DNA from: Mixta tenebrionis
GTDB lineage: Bacteria; Pseudomonadota; Gammaproteobacteria; Enterobacterales; Enterobacteriaceae
Length of the DNA stretch: 64,000 nt
Reading direction: 5' to 3'
Assembly (NCBI RefSeq): GCF_006517625.1
Contig: NZ_VHQI01000001.1
Coordinates: forward strand, 378,180-442,179
Shown here: piece by piece, positions 20,058-28,013 of the stretch
How the letters are laid out: every line of letters begins with the position of its first letter
How positions within the stretch are numbered: the stretch's first letter is position 1
The notes under the pieces: model-generated
Databases searched by the model: none
What the model saw: the letters and a program-made list of their open reading frames with translations, nothing else
What the model was told of the DNA's origin: nothing
Translations under genes and position numbers: made by a program

Positions 20058-20609
20058 TTATTCATCCTGCTTTCCCAGAGTGTTATCCGACAGTTCTGAT
20101 TGCTGCTGATACAGGCGATACATTTGCTGATCAAAGCAGACCAGCCAGACCTGCTGCGGATAATCGTGCTGCTGAAAAAACGCCGCAATGGTGCGCAGCG
20201 CGATCGCCGCCGCTTCGGCTTTAGGATAGCCGTAAATACCGGTAGAGATCGCCGGAAAGGCGACGGTAGCGAAGCGATGCTCTGCCGCCAGCCGCAGACT
20301 GTTGCGCCAGGCGCTGGCCAGCAGCTCCGCTTCGCCCTGCTCTCCGCCGCGCCAGACCGGGCCAACGGTGTGGATCACCGCGCGCGCCGGCAGGTTGCCC
20401 GCGCCGGTCACTACCGCTTCGCCGGTGGCGCAGCCGCCCTGGCTTGCCGCCAGGCGACGACATTCGGCTAACAGCGCCGGGCCGGCGGCGCGATGAATGG
20501 CGCCATCCACGCCGCCGCCGCCCAGCAGGCTGCTGTTTGCCGCGTTGACGATGGCATCTACCTGCAGGCGGGTAATATCGCCGTGCATAATACGTAACCG
20601 CTGCTGCAT
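20058..20609 (-). CDS. ymdB: Macro-domain O-acetyl-ADP-ribose deacetylase YmdB
   Basis: A 183-aa single macro domain. The ligand motifs [18 protein letters not shown] and [15 protein letters not shown], with the catalytic Asn and Asp, and [10 protein letters not shown] and [13 protein letters not shown] are all present. It hydrolyses O-acetyl-ADP-ribose and, in E. coli, also restrains RNase III and supports ClsC. It is upstream of and probably cotranscribed with clsC. The csg genes that flank it in E. coli are absent here. Confidence 0.94.
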   Translation of the reverse strand: MQQRLRIMHGDITRLQVDAIVNAANSSLLGGGGVDGAIHRAAGPALLAECRRLAASQGGCATGEAVVTGAGNLPARAVIHTVGPVWRGGEQGEAELLASAWRNSLRLAAEHRFATVAFPAISTGIYGYPKAEAAAIALRTIAAFFQQHDYPQQVWLVCFDQQMYRLYQQQSELSDNTLGKQDE

Positions 20610-20715
20610 CTGCTCCTCCTTCTAAACCGTGCAGTGAAAACCGGGTCAGGGTTGTCATTTAGTCTAGACTTAGCGAAACGTTGCGCGCCTGCCTTTTTCA
20701 CAGGAGAAGAACCTG

Positions 20716-21912
20716 ATGTCGACCTCATCTGTCTCTGCAACGGCAAAACGCCACTCTCCTTCGCTGTTCAGGAGCTTCTTTCAGGGCAGCTTCGCCTGCT
20801 CGACCGCCTGCCGCAGCGGAGGCAAACGCCTTGATATGATTATCAGCAGCGGACATGACATGCTGGCGCAGAAAGACTACGCCGCGCTGGCGGAGCATCA
20901 GCTGCTGACCGCCCGCGACGGCGCGCGCTGGTATCTGATTGAGAAAAAGCCGGGCGAATACGACTGGTCCTCTTTCCTGCCGATGGTGCACGCGGCCAAT
21001 CAGCACGGCATCCAGATTATCTGGGAGCTGGCCCACTTCGGCTATCCTGCCCATCTTGATATCTGGTCGCCCGATTTTATCAGCGCCTTCGCCCGCTTTG
21101 CGAAAGCGATGGCGGAAGTGATGCGCAACGAAGGCGTTGAGCAGCCTTTCTTTACGCCGGTCAACCAGATATCGTTCTGGTCATGGGCGGGCGCCGAGGT
21201 CGCCTGGCTTAATCCGCACGCCAGCGGGCGCGGGCAGGCATTGAAAAAGCAGCTGACGCGCGCCAGCCTGGCGGCCATCGCGGCGATTCGCGAAGTCTAT
21301 CCGCAGGCGCGCTTTGTCCTGACCGATCCGCTGGTGCATGTCGCCCCCGCTGACGATAGCGCATCGGCGCGGGCGGAAGCGCATCGGCAGCATCAGGCGC
21401 AGTTTGCCGCCTGGGATATGCTGTGCGGCAGAACGTGCCCGGAACTGGGCGGAAGCGCGGAGATGCTGGATATTATCGGGCTTAACTACTATCCCGATAA
21501 TCAGTGGCTGAGCAATGGGGCGCCGTTAACCGCCACGCAGCCCGCCTGGCGCCCGCTGCATCTGCTGCTGGAGGAGGTCTGGCAGCGCTATCAGCGCCCA
21601 ATGCTGCTGGCGGAAACCGGCGCGGAAGGCGATGCGCGCGCCAGCTGGCTGAATGTGGTGGTTGATGAGGTTCAGCTGGCGCTGGAGCGCGGCGTGGGCA
21701 TGGAGGGCGTTTCTCTCTACCCTGTGGTGGAATATCCGGCCTGGGCGGACGATCGGCGTTCGCCAGGCCCGCTGTTCAGCCTGCCCGATCCCAATGGCAA
21801 TCGCAAAATCTATGAACCGCTGGCGTTAGCGCTGCGTAGTCAGCAGATTAAATTCAGGCATCAAACTCAGGGGCGAACAGGCGGCGAGGAGGATGGCGCG
21901 GATTTAAGATAG
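20716..21912 (+). CDS. GH1-like TIM-barrel protein, acid/base residue replaced by Gln
   Basis: A 398-aa cytoplasmic protein with no signal peptide. It resembles the clan-A beta-glucosidase fold. The strand-4 motif that normally reads N-E-P is FTPVNQISFWSWAG (Asn150-Gln151), so the usual acid/base Glu is Gln. The strand-7 nucleophile survives in MLLAETGAEG (Glu301). LDIIGLNYYPDNQW and GVSLYPVVEYPAW are further barrel motifs. The start has AGGAG 9 bp upstream, and the N-terminus (FFQGSFACS..GKRLDMI) fits the full-length family. It may be a lectin-like or transglycosidase relative rather than a normal hydrolase. It is divergent from ymdB and is not in the E. coli locus. Confidence 0.75.
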   Translation: MSTSSVSATAKRHSPSLFRSFFQGSFACSTACRSGGKRLDMIISSGHDMLAQKDYAALAEHQLLTARDGARWYLIEKKPGEYDWSSFLPMVHAANQHGIQIIWELAHFGYPAHLDIWSPDFISAFARFAKAMAEVMRNEGVEQPFFTPVNQISFWSWAGAEVAWLNPHASGRGQALKKQLTRASLAAIAAIREVYPQARFVLTDPLVHVAPADDSASARAEAHRQHQAQFAAWDMLCGRTCPELGGSAEMLDIIGLNYYPDNQWLSNGAPLTATQPAWRPLHLLLEEVWQRYQRPMLLAETGAEGDARASWLNVVVDEVQLALERGVGMEGVSLYPVVEYPAWADDRRSPGPLFSLPDPNGNRKIYEPLALALRSQQIKFRHQTQGRTGGEEDGADLR

Positions 21913-22052
21913 CAGGATTGTACGTCCGGCGTTACCTGCGTGGCGCGCCGGATATCGTTCATCCAGGCCACGGCGCCCAGAAACACCACGGTAATCAGGC
22001 AGGCGGTCAGCAGCCCAACCAGCGCAATAAGCTTATCATCCCTGTTCTCCAT
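21867..22052 (-). CDS. Small single-span membrane protein
   Basis: A 61-aa protein with one strong transmembrane helix (about residues 8-31, ALVGLLTACLITVVFLGAVAW) and a polar proline-rich tail with one Cys. ATG 22052 follows GGGAG with 7-bp spacing. Its 3' end overlaps the convergent GH1-like gene by 46 bp. It lies 46 bp after another one-span microprotein and downstream of an efflux operon on the same strand. I recognise no family. An accessory role for the pump, like that of AcrZ, is conjecture. Confidence 0.6.
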   Translation of the reverse strand: MENRDDKLIALVGLLTACLITVVFLGAVAWMNDIRRATQVTPDVQSCYLKSAPSSSPPVRP

Positions 22053-22098
22053 CACTGATCTCCCTATTAGCTACCGGATTTCACGCCAGCAACAGGTA

Positions 22099-22230
22099 CT
22101 ATGAAACGCATAGCGTTACCAGCAGGACAAATATTATAAGCGCAAAAGACGTTACTGCAAACACCGCAACGGCAAACTGTGCATCGCCTAACGGCGGCAA
22201 GGGATCATTTTCAGAACGTTCCGACGGCAT
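22099..22230 (-). CDS. 43-aa single-span microprotein
   Basis: An open frame of 43 codons, begun by ATG 22230 with AGGAG exactly 7 bp upstream. The N-terminal 18 residues are polar (MPSERSENDPLPPLGDAQ), followed by a long hydrophobic helix from about residue 19 to the end. There is no lipobox or cleavage signal. It lies between the efflux outer-membrane factor (stop 22311) and the 61-aa membrane protein, all on the minus strand with no terminator seen between them. Function unknown. Confidence 0.6.
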   Translation of the reverse strand: MPSERSENDPLPPLGDAQFAVAVFAVTSFALIIFVLLVTLCVS

Positions 22231-22310
22231 AGTCCAGCTCCTCTTCTCATTATCTCAGGCGAAACGGGTCGTCGCCCGCCGCCAGAGCGCTATGCGCTGC
22301 CTCGCTGGCG

Positions 22311-23687
22311 TTACGGCTGCCAGCCGCCGCCCAGCGCCCGGTAAAGATCGATCTGCGCCCGCAGCAGATTATTTTTCAGCTGTACTACATTCAGCTGCGC
22401 GCTGAACAGCGTACGTTGCGCATCCAGCTCATCCAGATAGGAGGCATAGCCGTTCTGATAACGGTTACGCGCGATGCGCAGCGTATCGGCGGCGATCTCC
22501 TGCTGCTTTTCCACTTCCGCCAGCTGCGCCTGAGTTTGCTGAATGGCATCCAGCGCGTCATTAACTTCGCTGAAGGCGTTGCGCACTACTTTTTCATAGT
22601 TATAGAGCGCCTGATTGCGCGTCGCCATGGAAACATCCACCTGCGCCGTCAGCGCCTCGCGGTTCAGCAGCGGCGCCAGCACGCTGCCGCCCACGCTCCA
22701 CAGGCGGAAAGGATTGTCCAGCAGCTGATGCAGCACCGAGGTTTTCAGCGTGCCGGAGGCGGTGAGGTTAAGCGAAGGCAGCAGCTGCGCCTGCGATGAA
22801 GCCAGCGAGCGATCGGCAGCCAGCAGCTGACGCTGGGCCTGCGCAATATCCGGCCTTCGCTGCAGCAGCGCCGAAGGCAGCAGCGCGGGCAGCCGCTGCG
22901 GCATGACCTGGGTGAAGCGCGACTGGCGCGCAATATGGCGCGGGTTCATGCCGACCAGAATGCTGAGCGCGTTCTCCTGCTGGGCGATCTGATGCTTCAG
23001 CTGCGGGATCTGCGCTTTCGCCGTCTGATATTCCGCTGCCGCCTGCATCCACTCCAGACGCGAGGTGTATCCCGCCTCGAACTGGCGGCGGGCCAGATTC
23101 AGCGAGTTTTCACGCGTCGCCAGCGTCGCCTCGGTAACGCGCAGCTGCTCGTCCAGCGCCAGCAGCGACATATAGCCGGACGCCACCGAGGTAGCGATCG
23201 TCAGCTCCTCCGCCGCCGCCGCCGCCTGCTGCGCCGCCAGGCTGGCGCGCGCCGCCTCGATGCTGCTGCTGCGCGCTCCCCACAGGTCTACCTGGTAGTT
23301 GGCCTGCAGCAGCCCCTGATAAACGTCGCCGTCGTGCGGCGCGCCGGTTGCCGCCGAGAGCGTGCGGGCGCGGGTTACGCCGATCCCTGCATCCAGCGTG
23401 GGAAAGTTATCGCCTGCGGCGGCGCGCAGCTGCGCCCGATATTGATCGACGCGCGAACGGGCGATAAGAATATCCGGGTTATGGCGCAGCGCCTGCTCCA
23501 CCAGCCGGTTAAGATCGGCATCGGCAAAGGCGCGCCACCAGTTAGCCTCCGGCGCGGCGGACGGCCCTACTTTCTGCCGCCACTGCTGCGGTATCGGCAG
23601 CGAGGATGGCGCCTTCTCAACCTGGGTGGCGCAGCCGCTCAGCAGAGGGAGCAGCAGCGCCAGCGCAGGTAAGCTCGCTCTCCTCAT
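22311..23687 (-). CDS. Outer-membrane efflux lipoprotein (NodT/OMF family)
   Basis: A 458-aa TolC-like outer-membrane channel. Signal peptide with lipobox LLSGC (Cys19), then EANWWRAFADADLNRLVEQALRHN and ARSRVDQYRAQLRAA, typical of the NodT/OprM group, with two OEP repeats rich in Ala, Gln and Leu that form the alpha-barrel. It overlaps the HlyD gene by 4 bp (ATGA), so the two are coupled. With the membrane-fusion and MFS proteins it would form a tripartite pump spanning the envelope. Substrate unknown. Confidence 0.92.
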   Translation of the reverse strand: MRRASLPALALLLPLLSGCATQVEKAPSSLPIPQQWRQKVGPSAAPEANWWRAFADADLNRLVEQALRHNPDILIARSRVDQYRAQLRAAAGDNFPTLDAGIGVTRARTLSAATGAPHDGDVYQGLLQANYQVDLWGARSSSIEAARASLAAQQAAAAAEELTIATSVASGYMSLLALDEQLRVTEATLATRENSLNLARRQFEAGYTSRLEWMQAAAEYQTAKAQIPQLKHQIAQQENALSILVGMNPRHIARQSRFTQVMPQRLPALLPSALLQRRPDIAQAQRQLLAADRSLASSQAQLLPSLNLTASGTLKTSVLHQLLDNPFRLWSVGGSVLAPLLNREALTAQVDVSMATRNQALYNYEKVVRNAFSEVNDALDAIQQTQAQLAEVEKQQEIAADTLRIARNRYQNGYASYLDELDAQRTLFSAQLNVVQLKNNLLRAQIDLYRALGGGWQP

Positions 23688-24775
23688 GGCTGCGGCTCCT
23701 GAGGCTGGGCGGCGGTATCGATACTGACCTGCACCGACATCCCAGGGCGCAGGCGCGCCTGTTCGTCGCCGTTAATTTTAATACGCACCGGAATGCGCTG
23801 CGCGATCTTCACAAAGTTGCCGGTGGCGTTATCCGGAGAAATAGCGCTGAACTCCGAGCCGGCCGCCGGCGAGATATATTCCACCACGCCGTGGAAGATG
23901 GCGCCGTCAAGCGCATCCACGCTGAAGGTCACCGGCAGACCGGGCCGCACGTTGGCCAGCTGCGTCTCTTTCATATTGGCGATAACCCATTTTTGCCCCG
24001 GCACCAGCGAGGTCAGACGCGTCCCGGCAGAAACATAAGCGCCGCGGCGAACTGAAATCTGCCCCAGCTGCCCCTCTTCCGGCGCGATGATTTGGGTATT
24101 ATCGAGATCGATCTGCGCCAGCCGCAGCGCGGCCTCGGCATTAGCGACATCCGCCTCCAGCGCAGCGCGGTTGACAATCACCGTTTGCAGATCCTGTCGC
24201 GAAACATCCAGCGTCGCCTTCGCCTGCTGGACGGCAGCAACCGCCTGGCTGTTAGCGGCGCGCGCGGCGTCGCGTTCGCGTATCGAGAGCGAGCCGTCCG
24301 ACACCAGGTTTTCCACCCGCTTCAGATCCAGACCGCTTTTCACCGCCTGCGCCTGCGCATTGTCAATGGCCGCCTGATTACGCACGATAACCGCCTCGGC
24401 GCTGCGGCGCTGCTGCTGGTTGTTGGCTAACGCCGCTTTCTTCATCGCCAGCTGCGCCTGCGCCTGCTGCACGCGCTGCCGGTAGATACGGTCGTCAATG
24501 GTCATCAACACCTCGCCCTTATGCACCGGCTGTAAATCCTGCACGTTAACCGCGGTGATATAGCCGCTGACCTGCGGGCTGATAAAGGTGATCTGCCCGC
24601 GCACGTAGGCGTTTTCCGTGCTTTGCACCGTACTGGTAAAGGGCCAGAGCTGCCACGCGTACAGGATGATCAGCACGCCGACGATAACAATCCCACTGCC
24701 GACGGCGACGGAGAGAATGCGAAGCTTATTATTGCGCTCGCGCTCGGCGGCGATGATTTCTTCCTGCTGACTCAT
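23684..24775 (-). CDS. EmrA-type periplasmic adaptor (HlyD family)
   Basis: A 363-aa membrane-fusion protein: one N-terminal span (about residues 20-42), a barrel-sandwich/lipoyl half (VRGQITFISPQVSGYITAV), a long coiled-coil hairpin (about 90-210), the second lipoyl half (APEEGQLGQISVRRGAYVSAG) and a beta-barrel. This is the EmrA/FarA architecture that links an MFS pump to an outer-membrane factor. It overlaps both neighbours by 4 bp. Confidence 0.92.
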   Translation of the reverse strand: MSQQEEIIAAERERNNKLRILSVAVGSGIVIVGVLIILYAWQLWPFTSTVQSTENAYVRGQITFISPQVSGYITAVNVQDLQPVHKGEVLMTIDDRIYRQRVQQAQAQLAMKKAALANNQQQRRSAEAVIVRNQAAIDNAQAQAVKSGLDLKRVENLVSDGSLSIRERDAARAANSQAVAAVQQAKATLDVSRQDLQTVIVNRAALEADVANAEAALRLAQIDLDNTQIIAPEEGQLGQISVRRGAYVSAGTRLTSLVPGQKWVIANMKETQLANVRPGLPVTFSVDALDGAIFHGVVEYISPAAGSEFSAISPDNATGNFVKIAQRIPVRIKINGDEQARLRPGMSVQVSIDTAAQPQEPQP

Positions 24776-26457
24776 TGTTTCTCCCTGCTGTCAGAAGTTG
24801 CCGGAATCGGGTTTGCCGCAGCCGCTTCACGCTGCTGCTGGCGTCGGGTAAGGATGCGCAGACGCGTCAGACGATAAAGCACCCAGATCAGCGTGCAGCC
24901 TGCCATACCTGCGGTCAGTAAATAGGTATCGTTCCACGCCAGCACGTTGGCCTGCAGCGTAGCGACGTTTTGCAGCTGGGCCACCGCCTGGGCGTTCAGC
25001 AGGCTGGCATCGCTCAGCTGGCTGTTAAACAGCGCGCCGTACTGGCTTAGGCGCTCGGTAACGTTAGGATCGAGCAGCGAGAGCCGATCGCCCAGCAGGC
25101 TGGAGTGATACTTTTCGCGCCACACCTGAAACGTGCCCAGCATTGCCGAGCCGATCAGCCCGCCGAGGTTCTGACTCATGCCGAACAGCACGACGAAGCT
25201 CACCAGGTTTTTCGGCTGGGTCACCACGCTGCCGATGCCCCGCAGCATGGCCGGCGCCATAAAGAAGGCGCTGCTGAAGCCGAGCAGAAACTGGCTAAGA
25301 TACATATTGTGCGGACGGGTCAGCGGATTGGCATGCGCATCCATCAGCGAAGCGATCATCATCACCAGCAGCGAAGTGACAATCGGCCAGCTAAAGTGCG
25401 CAGGCTTCAGGGTCAGCGCGCTGGTAACGATCCCCAGCACCACGCCGCAGACAATCGCCAGCGCCAGGCCCTGCAGCTGATCGTTAATCAATCCCACCTG
25501 CTGCAAAAAACCGATGGCGCCGGTATTCTGCTCCGCCAGCACCACGCGCATCATAATCATCACGATGCCCAGCCGTACAATCGCCCCGCTGCTCAGCCAG
25601 CGGGTGTTGATCAGCGGATTTTTACGGTTATGCTCCACCACTATCGCGCTGACGATCAGCAGCAGCGCCAGCGCCAGGCAGATGCCGAGCCAGGGCGTGT
25701 TAAACCACCACTCAATGCGCCCCAGCGACAGCACGCCGCACAGTAACGCCATTCCGGGCGCCATCAGCATGAAGGTGACAAAATCCATTTTCTCAAACAC
25801 CTTACTGCGATCGCTCGGCGGCAGCTTCAGCATAAATACGCAGCCCAGCGCCACTACCGCCAGCCCCAGCTCAAACAGGTAGAGGCCGCGCCACTCATCC
25901 AGCTGCAGCAGCTCCGATGAGAACAGCCGCGCCAGCGGAATAGCCAGCTGCGATCCGCTGATGCCGATCGCCAGCGCCTTCAGGCGGTGCTTCGCCGGCC
26001 ACGCCTGCACCTGATAATAGATGCCGAGCGAACTTAACGCGGCCGCCACCATGCCGTGTGCGGTGCGTACAATAATCGCCGAGCTGAGATCGTTGACGAA
26101 CAGGTGAAAAAAGGCCACCAGCACATACAGCAGCAGGAAGGCTTCGGTAAAAACCCGCAGGCCGAACTGCTGACGAAACTTCACCAGCAGCAGGTTTATC
26201 GAAATATTGCCCATCACATATACCGCCGGCAGCCAGGCGATCTCATTGCTGTAGGCGGCAAACGTGCCCTGCAGGTTGGTGAGATTGGCGGTGACCAGCG
26301 CGTTGCTGAGCGCGCCGGTCAGGGTAATCAGCAGGCCAATCAGGCCGAAGGCGATGCGCTTATGCGTTGGATGAATCGGCGTTGAGGGCGAACCAGGCAA
26401 TACCGGCTTTTCATGCGGCTGCCACTGGCGCGGGGCGTAAGGATTGTTTTTTGCCAC
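24772..26457 (-). CDS. EmrB-like MFS (DHA2) efflux transporter
   Basis: A 561-aa inner-membrane proton-driven exporter with about 14 spans, as in the DHA2 family. I start it at GTG 26457, one base after the MarR stop codon (TGA-G-GTG), with AGGGA upstream. A longer frame runs back into marR and looks like nonsense sequence. The HK-x-FGLIGLLITLTGALSNALVTANL start and AHGMVAAALSSLGIYYQVQAWP are typical of Enterobacteriaceae DHA2 pumps. The coupled order MarR-MFS-HlyD-OMF says drug or metabolite export under repressor control. Confidence 0.88.
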   Translation of the reverse strand: MAKNNPYAPRQWQPHEKPVLPGSPSTPIHPTHKRIAFGLIGLLITLTGALSNALVTANLTNLQGTFAAYSNEIAWLPAVYVMGNISINLLLVKFRQQFGLRVFTEAFLLLYVLVAFFHLFVNDLSSAIIVRTAHGMVAAALSSLGIYYQVQAWPAKHRLKALAIGISGSQLAIPLARLFSSELLQLDEWRGLYLFELGLAVVALGCVFMLKLPPSDRSKVFEKMDFVTFMLMAPGMALLCGVLSLGRIEWWFNTPWLGICLALALLLIVSAIVVEHNRKNPLINTRWLSSGAIVRLGIVMIMMRVVLAEQNTGAIGFLQQVGLINDQLQGLALAIVCGVVLGIVTSALTLKPAHFSWPIVTSLLVMMIASLMDAHANPLTRPHNMYLSQFLLGFSSAFFMAPAMLRGIGSVVTQPKNLVSFVVLFGMSQNLGGLIGSAMLGTFQVWREKYHSSLLGDRLSLLDPNVTERLSQYGALFNSQLSDASLLNAQAVAQLQNVATLQANVLAWNDTYLLTAGMAGCTLIWVLYRLTRLRILTRRQQQREAAAANPIPATSDSREKQ

Positions 26458-26458
26458 C

Positions 26459-26887
26459 TCAGAGCGTCCCTGTTTTATCCAACAGCTGCTGCAGCACCCG
26501 CTGCGCAACGGCCAGTTCATCGCCATCAATATCCGCCAGCAGCCTGCTCCGTAAACCATCGACTTCGATACTGACTTTGCTGAACAGCGCATTGCCCTGG
26601 CTGGTGACCAGCAGCAGGCGCTTGCGGCGATCCTGTTCCGGCTGTGAGCGTTTAACCAGCCGCTGCGCCACCAGCCGATCCACCAGCGGCACTACGCTGG
26701 CTTCCTCCAGGCCCAGCACCTGCGCCAGCGCTCTTTGCGTCATGGGTTCGCTGGTGCTGGCCAGCGTGGCGACAGCCAGCCAGCTGTTCATGCTGAGGCC
26801 GCTCTCTTTTAGCTGGCGATCGATCGCCAGCCGCCAGGCGTGGGCGGTAAGCTGCAGCAGGCGGGAGAAACGCTGTTGAGAATCCAA
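26459..26887 (-). CDS. MarR-family regulator of the efflux operon
   Basis: A 142-aa winged-helix dimer. The wHTH runs from about residue 50 to 100 (MTQRALAQVLGLEEASVVPLVDRLVAQRLVKRSQPEQDRRKRL is its core region) with the wing Asp-Arg-Arg-Lys typical of MarR/SlyA proteins. It is the first gene of the pump operon and ends one base before the MFS start. It is likely a ligand-released repressor of its own promoter; an 11-bp palindrome lies 12 bp before its start. Confidence 0.9.
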   Translation of the reverse strand: MDSQQRFSRLLQLTAHAWRLAIDRQLKESGLSMNSWLAVATLASTSEPMTQRALAQVLGLEEASVVPLVDRLVAQRLVKRSQPEQDRRKRLLLVTSQGNALFSKVSIEVDGLRSRLLADIDGDELAVAQRVLQQLLDKTGTL

Positions 26888-26898
26888 AATGTTGCTAC

Positions 26899-26909
26899 CT
26901 AATGATTAG
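26899..26909. promoter_or_regulatory. Candidate MarR operator
   Basis: Perfect palindrome CTAAT-G-ATTAG 12 bp upstream of the marR-like start codon, in the expected promoter region of the operon. Short for a MarR site, so only suggestive. Confidence 0.4.
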
Positions 26910-27250
26910 ACTTCAATGTAAACAACCGTGGTTAATTATAGGCTTCAGGAAAAGTAATTGTGAAGAAAGCGGATGGCCGATTATGGTGCAAAAAGTGGCA
27001 TTAACTCTGCTATCTGCCGCTCGCCCGCTTCGATTGCGTCACCCGCATACGCTCCCTGCCTTTTTTCAACCTGACCCGCCGCTTAAGAATATTGTCAAAC
27101 CGGTGCCTTTGGCAGCAGCGCTGCGTCACCTTTGCGGCCAAACGTTGCAAGTGAAACGTTTTCTCTGACTTATTGTATAACTTCGGGATAATTAAATTCA
27201 TAACTAATTATTTGATAGTTAACGAATAGCACAAATTGTATAAGCTTTCT

Positions 27251-27278
27251 TTGTACAGCTTTAACATTTTTGTATAAC
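27251..27278 (+). promoter_or_regulatory. Sigma-70-like promoter of the candidate sRNA
   Basis: TTGTAC, a 16-bp spacer, then TATAAC. It lies about 5-7 bp before the inferred 5' end of a short terminated transcript. Confidence 0.55.
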
Positions 27279-27282
27279 TTTA

Positions 27283-27376
27283 GCGCTGAGCTGGCTAACG
27301 GCTCTGTAACGAATGATGCATTTGCGTCGCCTCTGAAGGTGTTTAACCCGGATTTCCACCTTCAGAGGTTTTTTTT
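27283..27376 (+). ncRNA. Candidate small RNA, about 94 nt
   Basis: A stand-alone promoter and a strong intrinsic terminator enclose about 94 bp that carry no credible ORF. The 3' end is a perfect 12-bp stem (27330-27341 with 27357-27368) and eight T residues, as in Hfq-dependent sRNAs. The middle part before the stem is A/G-rich and unpaired. I do not recognise it as a named enteric sRNA. It could instead be a terminated leader of the downstream ariR-like gene, 140 bp further on. Confidence 0.5.
27330..27376 (+). terminator. Strong terminator upstream of the ariR-like gene
   Basis: Arms CCTCTGAAGGTG and CACCTTCAGAGG pair perfectly, 15-nt loop, then T8. Confidence 0.9.
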
Positions 27377-27515
27377 CGCCTGCAGGATGCGTTGCATCCG
27401 GTTTCAGCATCATGGCGCTACCCGTGACAACACACTAAACCCCGGTGATAGCAACCGGCTCCGATTGGATATGATAAGCCTTAACGCGCCGCAGGCTGCG
27501 TTAGAGAGGACTGAC

Positions 27516-27776
27516 ATGCAGATGATGACACCGCAAACTGACAAGGAAATGGCCGATTACTTTAACGCGCAGGATAACTCCGCCGTCAGTGAGATGGAGA
27601 TGCTGGGCACCGTAGTCGCGGAAGTGCTGCAAATGGGACGCCCCGTCACTAACAAGGCGATAATCGCCAGGCTTCTTCAGCGTCTGGAACGGGAAAGCGA
27701 CGTGGTGATGCTGGATATTTATCGTCACGTGCTGGAGCTGGTGGTGCATAAAACCGAAGATGACATTCTCAGCTAA
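27516..27776 (+). CDS. AriR/YmgB-family biofilm and acid-resistance regulator
   Basis: An 86-aa helical dimer-type protein. DKEMADYFNAQDN, EMEMLGTVVAEVLQMG, PVTNKAIIARLLQRLERESDVVMLDIYRHVLELV follow the YmgB/AriR (Hha-like fold) pattern. E. coli AriR affects biofilm and acid survival and is part of the ycgZ-ymgA-ariR set acting through Rcs signalling. ATG 27516 has GAGAGGA 5 bp upstream; the much longer upstream frame runs through a terminator and is rejected. It stands alone here, without ycgZ or ymgA. A hairpin (27863-27883) follows. Confidence 0.8.
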   Translation: MQMMTPQTDKEMADYFNAQDNSAVSEMEMLGTVVAEVLQMGRPVTNKAIIARLLQRLERESDVVMLDIYRHVLELVVHKTEDDILS

Positions 27777-27862
27777 TCCGACGGCGCGGTAATTCTCCTG
27801 CAAAGTTGCAGGCGGCGGTTCGCCCAACGCGGAAGCCGGCGTTATCGGGCTGCGCTGGCCAG

Positions 27863-27885
27863 GGCGTCCGGTTATCGGACGCCTT
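27863..27885 (+). terminator. Hairpin after the ariR-like gene
   Basis: Stem GGCGTCCG / CGGACGCC with a 5-nt loop and only a weak T tail. A possible terminator or RNA end-stabiliser. Confidence 0.4.
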
Positions 27886-28013
27886 CTGCGGCTGGTGCTG
27901 GCAGGAAATTAACGCTAACATAACGGCCTTGCCCCGAACGGCAATTTTACCCTTTCAGAATAACGATGCGCCCCGCCGTATCAGATACCACGACAATAAG
28001 AGCCTGCAATATT

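Noticed and set aside
26458-26592. 45-residue N-terminal extension of the MFS pump
   Set aside because: It lies wholly inside marR in another frame, is Cys/Trp-rich nonsense, and GTG 26457 has a coupled position.
27270-27776. 169-aa ORF starting at 27270
   Set aside because: It would begin in the sRNA promoter and read through the 12-bp terminator; the ribosome site and family match support ATG 27516.
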